NCBI GenBank assembly: GCA_017483605.1
Contig: JAFUWG010000026.1
Span: 1-64,000, forward strand
Origin: Bacteroidaceae bacterium
GTDB taxonomy: Bacteria > Bacteroidota > Bacteroidia > Bacteroidales > Bacteroidaceae
Length of the DNA stretch: 64,000 nucleotides
Reading direction: 5' to 3'
The notes under the pieces are model-generated. The model saw only the letters and a program-made list of their open reading frames with translations. It did not search any database and was not told the origin of the DNA. Both the position numbers and the translations under genes were made by a program. Shown in pieces: positions 8,238-16,757 of the stretch (the stretch's first letter is position 1; every line of letters starts with the position of its first letter).

Positions 8238-11113
8238 TATTTTTTCAATACGATGTTAATCATCTTCCCTGGCACCACAATCACCTTTGCCACCGTGAAG
8301 CCTTCCATCCACTTGGCGGATTGTGGGTTGGCAAGTGCTGCTTTCTCGGCATCTTCCTTCGACACGTCGGCTGGGAACTCCAGTGGGAAACGAGCCTTGC
8401 CGTTGAAGGCAACCATCATCTTCACAGAGTCTTCCTTCAGGTAGTCTTCGTTGAAAGCAGGCCAAGGAGCATCACAAACGGTGGTGGTGTGACCCAGCAG
8501 GTGCCAAAGTTCTTCAGCAAGATGAGGACAGAACGGAGCCAACAGGATGGTGAGTGTCTCCTTCACCTCGCGGCTGGTGCTCTTCAGTTTGGTCAGTTCG
8601 TTCAGACATACCATGAAGGCAGCAATCGTCGTGTTGTAAGAGAACGCCTCGATGTCGGCACTTTCTTTCTTGATGAGGGTGTGCAGAGCCTTCAACTCCT
8701 CCTTGGAAGGAGCATTGTCTGTGGCATTGATAGCACCTTCTTCAGTCGTCATAAACTTCCAGAGTTTCTTCAGGAAGCGGTGGCAACCATCAATGCCGTT
8801 GGTGTCCCAAGGCTTGCTCTGCTCCACAGGACCGAGGAACATCTCGTAGAGACGCAAGGTGTCGGCACCAAACTTCTCCACAATCATGTCGGGGTTGACC
8901 ACGTTGAACATCGACTTCGACATCTTTTCCACTGCCCATCCGCAGATGTATTTGCCCTCGTCGTTGAGGATGAACTCGGCTGTGTTGTATTCAGGACGCC
9001 AAGCCTTGAAAGCCTCCACATCAAGCACATCGGCACTCACGATGTTCACGTCCACATGGATAGGAGTCACATCGTAACCGTCTTTCTTATCGAAGGAAAC
9101 AAACGTGTTCGTGTCCTTGATGCGATAGACAAAGTTGCTCCTTCCCTGAATCATGCCCTGATTGATGAGTTTCTGGAATGGCTCTTCCTTGCAAGACACA
9201 CCGAGGTCGAAGAGGAACTTGTTCCAGAAGCGGCTATAAATCAAGTGACCCGTAGCATGTTCGCTACCACCCACGTAGAGGTCCACATTCTGCCAGTACT
9301 CGTCAGCATCCTTGCTCACCAGTGCCTCGTTGTTGTGTGGGTCCATATAGCGAAGGTAATAAGCAGAACTGCCTGCAAAACCTGGCATGGTGTAGAGTTC
9401 AATGGGGAAAACCGTTTGAGGCTTCGGGCAACGCTCCGAAGAACCCTCAAACGAGTCGATTTTCGAGTTCTCTACAATCTTCTTGTTCACCTCGTCCCAA
9501 GCCCAAACGGTAGCATTGCCCAGTGGTGGCTCTCCTGTCTCAGTAGGCAGGAACTTATCAACTTCAGGGAGTTCAATCGGCAAGCACTCTTCTGGAATCA
9601 TTGTCGGAATGCCATTCTTGTAATAGACAGGGAACGGCTCTCCCCAATAACGCTGACGGGAGAAGATGGCATCACGCAGACGGTAGTTCACCTTCACACG
9701 ACCCAAGCCTGCTTCCTTCACGTATTTCTTCGTCTTGGCGATGGCTTCTTTCACAGTGCAACCGTTGAGGCTGAAATCGATGTAGGGCTTCACATCCTTG
9801 CGAGGTGAGTTCGTCACGATGCCTTCCTTGGCATCATAACTCTCCTCACTCACGTCAGCACCCTCAATCAGCGGAATAATCGGCAGGTTGAAGTGCTTGG
9901 CAAAAGCGTAGTCGCGGCTATCGTGAGCAGGTACAGCCATGATGGCACCCGTACCATAGCCAGCCAACACATATTCTGAAATCCAAATCGGATTCTTCTC
10001 GCCTGTAAATGGGTTGATGGCATACGAGCCAGAGAACACGCCTGTCACCTTGTGGTCAATCATACGCTCTCTCTCCGTGCGACCCTTCACATACTTGATG
10101 TATTCATCCACAGCCGCTTTCTGTTCAGCAGTCGTCACTTTCTCCACCAGTTCGCTCTCAGGAGCCAACACCATGAAGGTCACACCAAACATCGTGTCTG
10201 CACGAGTGGTGAAGATGGTGAAATGCTCGTCTGAACCAGCAATTTGGAACTCCACTTCTGCACCTTCACTTCGACCAATCCAGTTCTTCTGAGTCTCTTT
10301 GATAGATTCGCTCCATTCGATGGTCTCCAGACCATCCAGCAGTCGCTGAGCGTAAGCACTCACACGGAGGCACCACTGCCTCATCTTCTTCTGCTCCACA
10401 GGGAAGCCGCCACGCACACTCACGCCATCCACCACTTCATCATTTGCCAACACAGTGCCCAAACCAGCACACCAGTTCACCATCGTCTCGCCCATGAAAG
10501 CAATGCGGTAGTTCATCAGCACATCGCTCTTCTTCTTCTCGTCCCACGACTTCCATTCCTCAGCCGTGAACGTGAGGTTCTCCGTCTGAGCCACATCGAG
10601 GTCTTCCGTACCCTTTTCCTCGAAGTGCTCAATCAACTTCTCAATCGGTTGAGCCGACTGGCACTTATTGCAGAAGAACGAACCAAACATCTTCTGGAAA
10701 GCCCACTGTGTCCACTTGTAATACTCAGGCGAACAAGTCCGCACCTCTCTGTCCCAATCGAAGCAGAAGCCAATCTTGTCCAACTGCTCACGATAGCGGT
10801 CAATATTCTGGAAGGTCGTCTTCTCAGGGTGCTGCCCCGTCTGAATCGCATACTGTTCAGCAGGCAGTCCGTAGGCATCATACCCCATCGGGTTCAGCAC
10901 ATTATATCCCTGCAAACGCTTGAAACGTGCGTAGATGTCACTGGCGATATATCCAAGCGGATGTCCCACATGCAGACCCGCCCCACTCGGATAGGGGAAC
11001 ATGTTCAACACATAAAACTTCGGCTTGCTCTTGTCCTCAGCAACCTGATAGGTCTTCTCTTCCACCCACCGTTGCTGCCATTTCTTCTCGATTTCTCTAA
11101 AATTGTATTCCAT
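8237..11113 (-). CDS. leuS: Leucyl-tRNA synthetase
   Basis: Cytoplasmic class I synthetase that charges tRNA-Leu. The HIGH-type motif is in [16 protein letters not shown] near residue 39-54, and KMSKS is near residue 720. The editing (CP1) domain between them includes [19 protein letters not shown]. At 958 residues it is somewhat longer than the E. coli enzyme, which is common in Bacteroidetes. The ATG at 11,113 gives the expected N-terminus ([16 protein letters not shown]). A -7 element lies 30 bp upstream. The YitT gene follows with a one-base overlap. Confidence 0.97.
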   Translation of the reverse strand: MEYNFREIEKKWQQRWVEEKTYQVAEDKSKPKFYVLNMFPYPSGAGLHVGHPLGYIASDIYARFKRLQGYNVLNPMGYDAYGLPAEQYAIQTGQHPEKTTFQNIDRYREQLDKIGFCFDWDREVRTCSPEYYKWTQWAFQKMFGSFFCNKCQSAQPIEKLIEHFEEKGTEDLDVAQTENLTFTAEEWKSWDEKKKSDVLMNYRIAFMGETMVNWCAGLGTVLANDEVVDGVSVRGGFPVEQKKMRQWCLRVSAYAQRLLDGLETIEWSESIKETQKNWIGRSEGAEVEFQIAGSDEHFTIFTTRADTMFGVTFMVLAPESELVEKVTTAEQKAAVDEYIKYVKGRTERERMIDHKVTGVFSGSYAINPFTGEKNPIWISEYVLAGYGTGAIMAVPAHDSRDYAFAKHFNLPIIPLIEGADVSEESYDAKEGIVTNSPRKDVKPYIDFSLNGCTVKEAIAKTKKYVKEAGLGRVKVNYRLRDAIFSRQRYWGEPFPVYYKNGIPTMIPEECLPIELPEVDKFLPTETGEPPLGNATVWAWDEVNKKIVENSKIDSFEGSSERCPKPQTVFPIELYTMPGFAGSSAYYLRYMDPHNNEALVSKDADEYWQNVDLYVGGSEHATGHLIYSRFWNKFLFDLGVSCKEEPFQKLINQGMIQGRSNFVYRIKDTNTFVSFDKKDGYDVTPIHVDVNIVSADVLDVEAFKAWRPEYNTAEFILNDEGKYICGWAVEKMSKSMFNVVNPDMIVEKFGADTLRLYEMFLGPVEQSKPWDTNGIDGCHRFLKKLWKFMTTEEGAINATDNAPSKEELKALHTLIKKESADIEAFSYNTTIAAFMVCLNELTKLKSTSREVKETLTILLAPFCPHLAEELWHLLGHTTTVCDAPWPAFNEDYLKEDSVKMMVAFNGKARFPLEFPADVSKEDAEKAALANPQSAKWMEGFTVAKVIVVPGKMINIVLKK

Positions 11114-11142
11114 TGTTTGCTTAGTTTTCTAAATTTCAACTG

Positions 11143-11150
11143 CAAAGGTA
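11143..11150 (-). promoter_or_regulatory. -7 element of leuS promoter
   Basis: TACCTTTG on the minus strand, 30 bp before the leuS ATG. No TTTG is present at the expected -33 position, so the call rests on the -7 box only. Confidence 0.4.
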
Positions 11151-11207
11151 CGACATTTTAATGAAGAATGAAGAATGAAGCATAAAGAATTGAACATCAC
11201 CACAAAA

Positions 11208-11250
11208 GAAAAAGCCCCAAAGTCCTTTGTTTGACCTTGAGGCTTTTCAA
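11208..11250 (-). terminator. Terminator of the DUF1016/DUF262 unit
   Basis: AAAAGCCcCAAaGTC (11,210-11,224) pairs with GACcTTGaGGCTTTT (11,233-11,247). On the minus strand the stem is followed by TTTTTCTTTT. It lies between the end of the nuclease gene and leuS. Confidence 0.8.
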
Positions 11251-11317
11251 TTATTGATATTTTCCTTTTTTACATAGTTACAAATTATTCTTTTCAAAGT
11301 TCCGTAATCATTGGGGG

Positions 11318-12523
11318 TTATAGCAATTTTTTAAGTTCCTCAATGTCAGGAAAAGTCTTGCGCAACTCCTCTGGCACATCGGTTGTGGTCTTATAGGTGG
11401 CTACGCCCATTGGCTTGTTGTAGTCGCGTATGACAAACTCAACATATTCACGATTCGCCTCTTTACAAAGCACAATTCCAATAGAAGGATTCTCATGGGG
11501 CTTCTTCACCTTCGCATCAAGGATAGACAAGTAACCCATCAGTTGCCCCAGATATGATGTCTTGAAATCTCCTGTCTTTAATTCTACCACGACCAATGCA
11601 TTCAGTTCTCGATTGAAGAACAATAAATCGGGAAAGTGTTCCACACCATAAACTTCTAAGTGGTATTGATTGCCAACAAAGGTGAAGTCATGTCCAAAGG
11701 TCATGATAAACTGCTTGATATTCTGCACGATTTCCTGTTCCACCACTCGTTCATCCACATCTATCGCTTCACGCTCCCCGATCTGTTCCACATTGATAAA
11801 GTCCAATAGATAGGAGTCTTTAAACATCATAACCGCTTTGCGAGCCAAGGTCTCTTGTGAAATGGTTTGCGTGAAGTTGCTGGGTATGGTGTCTTGATGC
11901 CTATAAACATCATTAGCAATTAACTTTTCAAGAGTTCTTTTTTGAAGATTTTCTTCTGCTGTACGGTGTATATAGTAATACCTTCCGTCAATAGTCTTCT
12001 CTTTCTCAATAATCATGAGGTGATGCGTAAATGGAACTCGGAAGAAATCGTCAACGGGGAAACTTTTTGTTTCAGGAATATGTAACGGCTGATAGATGTC
12101 TATTTCGTAGTCACCTTTTTCGACAAATGCAACTGTCGAATTTTTTGTAGTTGATTCGTCAGCCACGGCTGACGAATTTGTGAGTAATTGATATTCTGAA
12201 GGTTGTAATTCGTCAGTCATGGCTGACGAATTGGCGTCCAACATCATCCATGCCTCATAAAAAAGCCTCATGTTTTTAAGATTGGTAGCGGAAAACCCTT
12301 TCAATCCAGGCAACTCCTTACGTATTATTTGGCTAATAGCCTCCAAAGCACCTGTGCCCCAAGCACCCTTGCGAGTGTTTAGAGAAATATACTTGCCAAT
12401 GCCGAAATATACAGTCAACTGAATGCGATTCACTCCTTTAGCCGCCTCATACTGCCCCTGCAAGATAGCCGTCTTGATGGTCTCAGCAGCAGGTTTATAT
12501 GTTATCAAAGTCTTTTCTTTCAT
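11318..12523 (-). CDS. PDDEXK nuclease, DUF1016/YhcG family
   Basis: The 401-residue protein has the two parts of this family. A DUF1016 N-terminal helical region (about 1-95) contains VYFGIGKYISL and GLKGFSATNLKNMRLFYEAW. A C-terminal nuclease domain (about 235-385) has EVYGVEHFPDLLFFNRELN followed by VVVELKTGDF, the PD-(D/E)XK core (D, then ExK). Members are often found beside restriction systems and are predicted DNA nucleases; the exact substrate is unknown. An inserted linker (about residues 97-135) is coded by two palindromic DNA segments (12,154-12,177 and 12,207-12,232). It starts 30 nt after the DUF262 gene, so the two form an operon. Confidence 0.88.
   Translation of the reverse strand: MKEKTLITYKPAAETIKTAILQGQYEAAKGVNRIQLTVYFGIGKYISLNTRKGAWGTGALEAISQIIRKELPGLKGFSATNLKNMRLFYEAWMMLDANSSAMTDELQPSEYQLLTNSSAVADESTTKNSTVAFVEKGDYEIDIYQPLHIPETKSFPVDDFFRVPFTHHLMIIEKEKTIDGRYYYIHRTAEENLQKRTLEKLIANDVYRHQDTIPSNFTQTISQETLARKAVMMFKDSYLLDFINVEQIGEREAIDVDERVVEQEIVQNIKQFIMTFGHDFTFVGNQYHLEVYGVEHFPDLLFFNRELNALVVVELKTGDFKTSYLGQLMGYLSILDAKVKKPHENPSIGIVLCKEANREYVEFVIRDYNKPMGVATYKTTTDVPEELRKTFPDIEELKKLL
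12154..12232. repeat. Pair of palindromes inside the DUF1016 gene
   Basis: Two near-identical palindromes sit 53 bp apart: 12,154-12,177 (ATTCGTCAGCC...GGCTGACGAAT) and 12,207-12,232 (AATTCGTCAG...GGCTGACGAATT). Both are read in frame and encode similar peptides (NSSAVADE and NSSAMTDE) in the linker between the two domains of the protein. Confidence 0.75.
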
Positions 12524-12553
12524 TTTCTATGCTTCGTTACGGAGAGTTACATC

Positions 12554-15028
12554 TTATAGTTTGAATTTATTCATGTTGATTTCCCTCAAGGTGGGCTTTG
12601 AAAGTAATTGTGTTACATTTCCTGCCAAATCACGAAGAAAAACTATATGCCAATGCTTGATCTCTCCTCCCTCCCCAATTGAAGTGTTGAGATATTTGAG
12701 TTGCTCTTCTATAAATTCAACCGGTATTATCAATGCTTCTTTTGTATCACGGAAAGCATAAATTATGTATTGTTCCTCAAAATTCTCAATATTTTCCAAG
12801 GCATTCTTGCGGTATCCATACCAGTACTTAGACCGTTGTCCCTGATGATATGCTTTAGACTCGCAATAGATATAACCAACCTTCCCATCTTCAGAACGGA
12901 AAGCACTCCTTTTCAGGTTGATGATTTTTTGTCCAATAGCAGTTTCGATTTTTAAGATAACAATAAGATTGTCTTCACTGCTTGTATCAATAGAAGAGTC
13001 ATCCATTTCTTCACCCACTTCCTCTTGAATGGAAGAATAAGTCTCGTTATAAATTTCAGAGAGGTTCTTTCCGTTGTATGTCCACCAGGGCGTGGGTTGT
13101 ATTTGAACCTTAGAATTGCGAAGTTTTGTTGTGACAGCAGTGAGCGAGGTCTCTGTCTCACCCTCAAAACTAATTTTGCGACCATTTACGACTGTCGCCA
13201 CTTTTGTTGGGTCATCAACATAAACGAGTTTGTCCCCAACTTTCAGTCCCATTTCAAGGAAGTTAAGTGGTGGACGACGACGACCATTAGAGGTGGACGT
13301 TCCCGCAATGAATGATAGCCAAACTTCATTTATTCTTTGTATAAGCCAATCAGCACGTTTGAGAATTTCTTTTTCGTTCCATTCTGGCAAATCCAAGAAA
13401 TCTTTTATCGTAACTAACCCTGTGGCATATTCTTTAAGCCCTTTATTCTTTGAATTGCCTTGGAGTTTGTCTTGCCACCCCGAATTGCTAATTGAAGTGT
13501 TTAATCTTGAGTTTAATATAGTGTGGTTGCCTAATGTTTTTATATAATGTTCACGCATCGACTCGTCGAATTCGGGTAACAGATTCCAATGCTTCTGCCA
13601 TTTTTTCGGCATTATATGTTCAAGAGAGTAGGCTTCAAACGGAAATACAGTCGTTGAGTGATGTCCTTTGGCTCGTAATCGCGTTTCCAACAAGTAAAGG
13701 ACAGACAAGGAACGCTTATTATTCTGTTCAAAATCCTTAACAGCCGTAGAGATAAGGAGATCGGAAGGCATTGCTAATGTTTGGTTTTGTCCCTTACTCT
13801 CTATATATTCACGCAATGCTTCATAGGTGAGGATATTCCCACCAATCAGATTTTCGGAAAAAAGGTCGCTGAAATTATTGTTGCTACTTTTTGCAATAAT
13901 GCGGCGAGTTATATATGCCTCTAAATAATCATATATTCTATTTCGTTCGTTTTCATCACAGACTTTTTTGAGGACATATAATATATATGGAATCAGTGTA
14001 GAACAGTCAAAGTTCTTTATAATGAAACTTATACGCTCAATACATGGTGTACCTGGCAATGAAATGCTATCAATATCTTGCGAGAAGTTTTCCTTGTAAA
14101 GTACGGCATAATCTATAAGTTCATAGATGAAGTCTTTTTTGTCAAGATGAAATGTTGAAATCAATTCTTTGTAGTTGTGGAACAACCTATCATTGCGTTT
14201 AATCCTCGTCCGGAACTCTGCCGTCATATTAGGAATGGAACGATTGTGGATTTTGATTTGTAACATCGCGTTCAAAAAAGCATCAATGTTGGTCTTTCCT
14301 ATTCTCCCTTGTGTTGTTATATCATTCCAAAAAGCGATAGTTTCATTATCCTCTTCGAAAACAGGACGCCATAAAACCTCATATTCTTCCTTCGATTCTT
14401 CCTTGAAGAAATAGTTCTTAAGTAATTCACCTGTTGTTAGAGGTTCACTCAGTGAGTTAATGGTATCAAATATCAACTGCTCATCATCCTCTTGGTTCAA
14501 ATCAATGCCAATGAGTGTGAGATTATTCATCAATACATGGTAGTCAATCCTTGTCGCATCCAAGTTCTGTTGAAAGAAGTTGTACACTTGAATGAGTTTA
14601 CTCGAATTAGATTTTGTGATGGCTTCATCTTCTGATTTGTTAATAATTTCCGTAAAATCTTTAATATCATTCATGCTATGTTGAAGCGAAACTTTCTTCG
14701 TTTGTTGTGTGAAGAATTGCATATTAAAGAACGGCACAAAGTCGGGATTTTTCAAACACAATGTTTTGAAAAAGATAATAATAGTCGTAAGGCGCTGCTG
14801 TCCATCAATGATAGTTCTTTCATCGGCAGACCCCATTTGGGTGTTTTCTTGTTTCAAAATAATGGAGCCGAGGAAATAACTTTTCCGAGTTGATGAGACA
14901 TAGTACATATCATCAAGAAAACGGCTCCATTTATCCTCTCCCCAAACATAACTTCTTTGGTAAAAAGGAACTTTGTAAAGGTTATAACCTTGAAAGAGTG
15001 ACGCGACATTTATTTTTTTTGCTTCCAT
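12554..15028 (-). CDS. DUF262/DUF1524 (GmrSD-type) protein with RAMA-like domain
   Basis: The 824-residue protein starts with a DUF262 domain: YKVPFYQRSYVW (18-29) and the hallmark IIDGQQRLTT (73-82), a nucleotide-linked ParB/Srx-like fold. A DUF1524 HNH-type nuclease region follows, with YSLEHIMPKKW (467-477) and GNHTILNSRLN (500-510). Residues about 592-660 (MGLKVGDKLVY...PWWTYNGKNLSEIY) look like a RAMA-type domain, proposed to read modified adenine. A last domain (about 685-824) includes YHQGQRSKYWYGYR. GmrSD-type enzymes cut modified phage DNA, so a type IV-like restriction role is inferred. It is the first gene of a two-gene operon with the DUF1016 nuclease. Confidence 0.85.
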   Translation of the reverse strand: MEAKKINVASLFQGYNLYKVPFYQRSYVWGEDKWSRFLDDMYYVSSTRKSYFLGSIILKQENTQMGSADERTIIDGQQRLTTIIIFFKTLCLKNPDFVPFFNMQFFTQQTKKVSLQHSMNDIKDFTEIINKSEDEAITKSNSSKLIQVYNFFQQNLDATRIDYHVLMNNLTLIGIDLNQEDDEQLIFDTINSLSEPLTTGELLKNYFFKEESKEEYEVLWRPVFEEDNETIAFWNDITTQGRIGKTNIDAFLNAMLQIKIHNRSIPNMTAEFRTRIKRNDRLFHNYKELISTFHLDKKDFIYELIDYAVLYKENFSQDIDSISLPGTPCIERISFIIKNFDCSTLIPYILYVLKKVCDENERNRIYDYLEAYITRRIIAKSSNNNFSDLFSENLIGGNILTYEALREYIESKGQNQTLAMPSDLLISTAVKDFEQNNKRSLSVLYLLETRLRAKGHHSTTVFPFEAYSLEHIMPKKWQKHWNLLPEFDESMREHYIKTLGNHTILNSRLNTSISNSGWQDKLQGNSKNKGLKEYATGLVTIKDFLDLPEWNEKEILKRADWLIQRINEVWLSFIAGTSTSNGRRRPPLNFLEMGLKVGDKLVYVDDPTKVATVVNGRKISFEGETETSLTAVTTKLRNSKVQIQPTPWWTYNGKNLSEIYNETYSSIQEEVGEEMDDSSIDTSSEDNLIVILKIETAIGQKIINLKRSAFRSEDGKVGYIYCESKAYHQGQRSKYWYGYRKNALENIENFEEQYIIYAFRDTKEALIIPVEFIEEQLKYLNTSIGEGGEIKHWHIVFLRDLAGNVTQLLSKPTLREINMNKFKL

Positions 15029-15054
15029 ATTGTTTGTTTTTTGTCAATGGATTC

Positions 15055-15095
15055 ATGTGATTTCGAATCACATTATTATATTAGTCACAAAGTTA
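15055..15095 (-). promoter_or_regulatory. Promoter -7 and palindromic operator of DUF262 gene
   Basis: TAACTTTG on the minus strand (15,095-15,088) is a -7 box; a TTTG lies 23 nt upstream, slightly too far. Just downstream, 15,055-15,073 is a 19-bp near-perfect palindrome (ATGTGAT...ATCACAT), placed about where transcription would start. It could be a repressor site controlling the defence operon. Confidence 0.45.
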
Positions 15096-15133
15096 CAAAT
15101 TATTCCCTTCGTTTCCAACAAATAATGCTAATT

Positions 15134-15360
15134 TTATCTCTTCAAAGCATTTGAAGAAAGACTTTTCCTTTGTTTTTCTAATTACGAACACCACCACGTC
15201 CCGTCCGAAGAATACCTTGGCGTCCTTTAACTCGTCGTTTGAAATTCCATTTTGGAATATCAAAGATTGTTTTGATAGTTCATTTTTTCAACATTTCCAA
15301 GAACATCTCTAAGATTATCTCTTCAAGGCATTGGAACATACCTTTTCTCTTTGTTTTGTC
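15134..15360. repeat. Two degenerate direct repeats in a gene-free stretch
   Basis: The stretch 15,096-15,565 has no credible gene. The segments 15,134-15,178 and 15,314-15,360 resemble each other at about 80% (both run ATCTCTTCAA, GCATT, GAA, CTTTTC, TTTGTTTT), with a period of 180 bp. Between them is a short hairpin (ATTCC...GGAAT). They look like remnants of a duplicated sequence of unknown kind. Confidence 0.4.
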
Positions 15361-15502
15361 ATCACAATCTGTGATGTCATGATTTATTGTGGCGGATGTC
15401 CTATTTTTGGGGTGTATCGTAGCCTTTGTTTTCTATTGCCGCAGATGTGTTAAATATTGGGCTTGATGATAACTTTTGATTTAGCCTGATTACAAGAAAT
15501 GA

Positions 15503-15561
15503 TTTGGCTTGAATACACTTTAGTGTCATCAAGCCAAATAAAAAGTTGTATTCAAGCCAAA
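15503..15561. repeat. Strong hairpin plus a third copy of its arm
   Basis: TTTGGCTTGA..ACACT (15,503-15,519) pairs with AGTGT..TCAAGCCAAA (15,522-15,538), about 15 pairs. A further TCAAGCCAAA lies at 15,552-15,561, directly before the -33 box of the HU promoter. The layout suggests a binding site array upstream of the promoter. Confidence 0.5.
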
Positions 15562-15565
15562 TTTG

Positions 15566-15597
15566 TTTGTGTAATCAAAATAAAGTTGTTATATTTG
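15566..15597 (+). promoter_or_regulatory. Promoter of the HU-HU-GH operon
   Basis: TTTG (15,566-15,569), 20 nt, TATATTTG (15,590-15,597) matches the Bacteroidetes consensus. Transcription would start near 15,604, about 295 nt before the first start codon. Confidence 0.65.
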
Positions 15598-15900
15598 CAC
15601 CGTGGAAGTGGGTGGAGGTACATTCGTGCCGTTGGATGAGGTACTTCTACATAGAGAATGAAGGATAATTATACTCAACTTTCGGATGTTAAGAAGATAT
15701 AGGAAGAAAAAGGAAGATAGCCGCTTTTCAGCGGCAGAAGATAGAGGACGATACCTTGTCCAATGGGAAAAACATTCGTCTTTTATCTCCTTCTATCTTC
15801 TTCTAACTCCATCTATCTACAAGACATGCAGAACTTACGAAACTGGAATAATTATATAAAAGAATTGTATCATGAATGAAAAAGAAAGGAGGACAAGATT
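15598..15900 (+). other. Long 5' leader of the HU-HU-GH operon
   Basis: About 295 nt of apparent 5' UTR. It holds a possible 14-codon leader ORF (15,658-15,702, MKDNYTQLSDVKKI), a GC hairpin (GCCGCtttTCAGCGGC, near 15,720-15,735) and purine-rich and pyrimidine-rich tracts (AGAAGATAGAGGA near 15,738; CTCCTTCTATCTTCTTCT near 15,790) that can pair. A short overlapping ORF starts at 15,873. It ends with AAAGGAGGA (15,885-15,893), a full Shine-Dalgarno, which is unusual in this group. No riboswitch family was recognised. Confidence 0.45.
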
Positions 15901-16299
15901 ATGGGACTTCAGTACAGAGTGAAGAAGGTGAATCTGGACTTGTACAAGCGAAAGGTTGAAGGGTATAAGGTGCAGTTTGTGAATCAGCCTATCATCATGG
16001 AGGATAATCTGGTGGAATACATTTCGCGTTCGGCACATATTCCCAGGAGCATGGTGAGGGCTTGTACGATGGCAATTGCAGATGCCATTACGTTCTATGT
16101 CATCAATGGGCACAGGGTGTCGTTTGGGAAGTTCGGCAAATTTCATCTGAAGGTGGAGAACACGTGTGTGGATACACCGGAGGAGTGTCTGGCGGACACC
16201 GTGAAGCGGACGACATTGTGTTTCACGCCCAGCACGGATGTCAAGAAGGTGTTGGATAAGGCGTCGCTGATAGAGTATGAAGAATTAAGTGAAGAATAA
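15901..16299 (+). CDS. HU-like DNA-binding protein (HU-HIG type), first of pair
   Basis: The 132-residue protein has the HU/IHF fold pattern of the Bacteroidetes HU-HIG group. An N-terminal extension (YRVKKVNLDLYKRKVEGYKV) is followed by a helical part (DNLVEYISRSAHIPRSMVRA) and the conserved VINGHRVSFGKFGKFHLKV turn. A C-terminal region ends acidic (EYEELSEE). HU proteins bend and package DNA. It is preceded by a strong Shine-Dalgarno (15,885-15,893, 7-nt spacing), suggesting high expression. The second HU gene begins 16 nt after the stop, and the glycoside hydrolase follows in the same unit. Why a nucleoid-type pair precedes a polysaccharide enzyme is unclear. Confidence 0.8.
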   Translation: MGLQYRVKKVNLDLYKRKVEGYKVQFVNQPIIMEDNLVEYISRSAHIPRSMVRACTMAIADAITFYVINGHRVSFGKFGKFHLKVENTCVDTPEECLADTVKRTTLCFTPSTDVKKVLDKASLIEYEELSEE

Positions 16300-16315
16300 A
16301 TAGCAAATAGACAAG

Positions 16316-16750
16316 ATGGAAACAACAAAATCAGGACCGAAGGGGACTATCACGATGTACCCCGAGAAGGTGAAACTCTACTATCTGGAGGGACAGCCAG
16401 AGAAGTACCGTCTGCATTGGTCAAGGGGAGCGGCCATCACAGACGAGGACATCATACAGTATGCTGCACAGGCGTCTCATGTGCCAGAAAGTGCCATTGT
16501 GCTGGCTCAAGAAGCACTTTTCGACGCGATTGATTATTTCTGTGCCAATGGGCATTCGGTGCAGGTGCCTTATCTGGGCACGTTCAGCGTGAATCTGAAC
16601 AGTAAAGTGGTGGAGACGGCAGAGGAGGCGAATGAGGAAAGTGTGAAACGTTGCCGCCTCCGTTTCTATCCGAAGAGACGGTTGAAAGCGGCTTGCAACA
16701 AGAAGAATATCCGCATGAACATCGTGGATATATTGGGATTGAAAAAATGA
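16316..16750 (+). CDS. HU-like DNA-binding protein (HU-HIG type), second of pair
   Basis: The 144-residue protein is a diverged paralogue of the preceding one: KYRLHWSRGAAITDEDIIQY, then ASHVPESAIVLAQEALFDAI and ANGHSVQVPYLGTFSVNLN at the same positions as in the first copy. The C-terminus is strongly basic (RLRFYPKRRLKAACNKKN), unlike the acidic tail of its partner. A heterodimer with opposite tail charges is therefore possible (inference). It ends 7 nt before the ATG of the glycoside hydrolase. Confidence 0.8.
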   Translation: METTKSGPKGTITMYPEKVKLYYLEGQPEKYRLHWSRGAAITDEDIIQYAAQASHVPESAIVLAQEALFDAIDYFCANGHSVQVPYLGTFSVNLNSKVVETAEEANEESVKRCRLRFYPKRRLKAACNKKNIRMNIVDILGLKK

Positions 16751-16757
16751 TGTGACT

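Noticed and set aside
8321..9808. 495-codon open frame opposite leuS
   Set aside because: Antisense shadow of the C-terminal half of leuS, composition unlike a real protein.
11318..15028. A type I restriction-modification system
   Set aside because: DUF1016 genes often sit in such loci, but no methylase, specificity or translocase subunit is present here.
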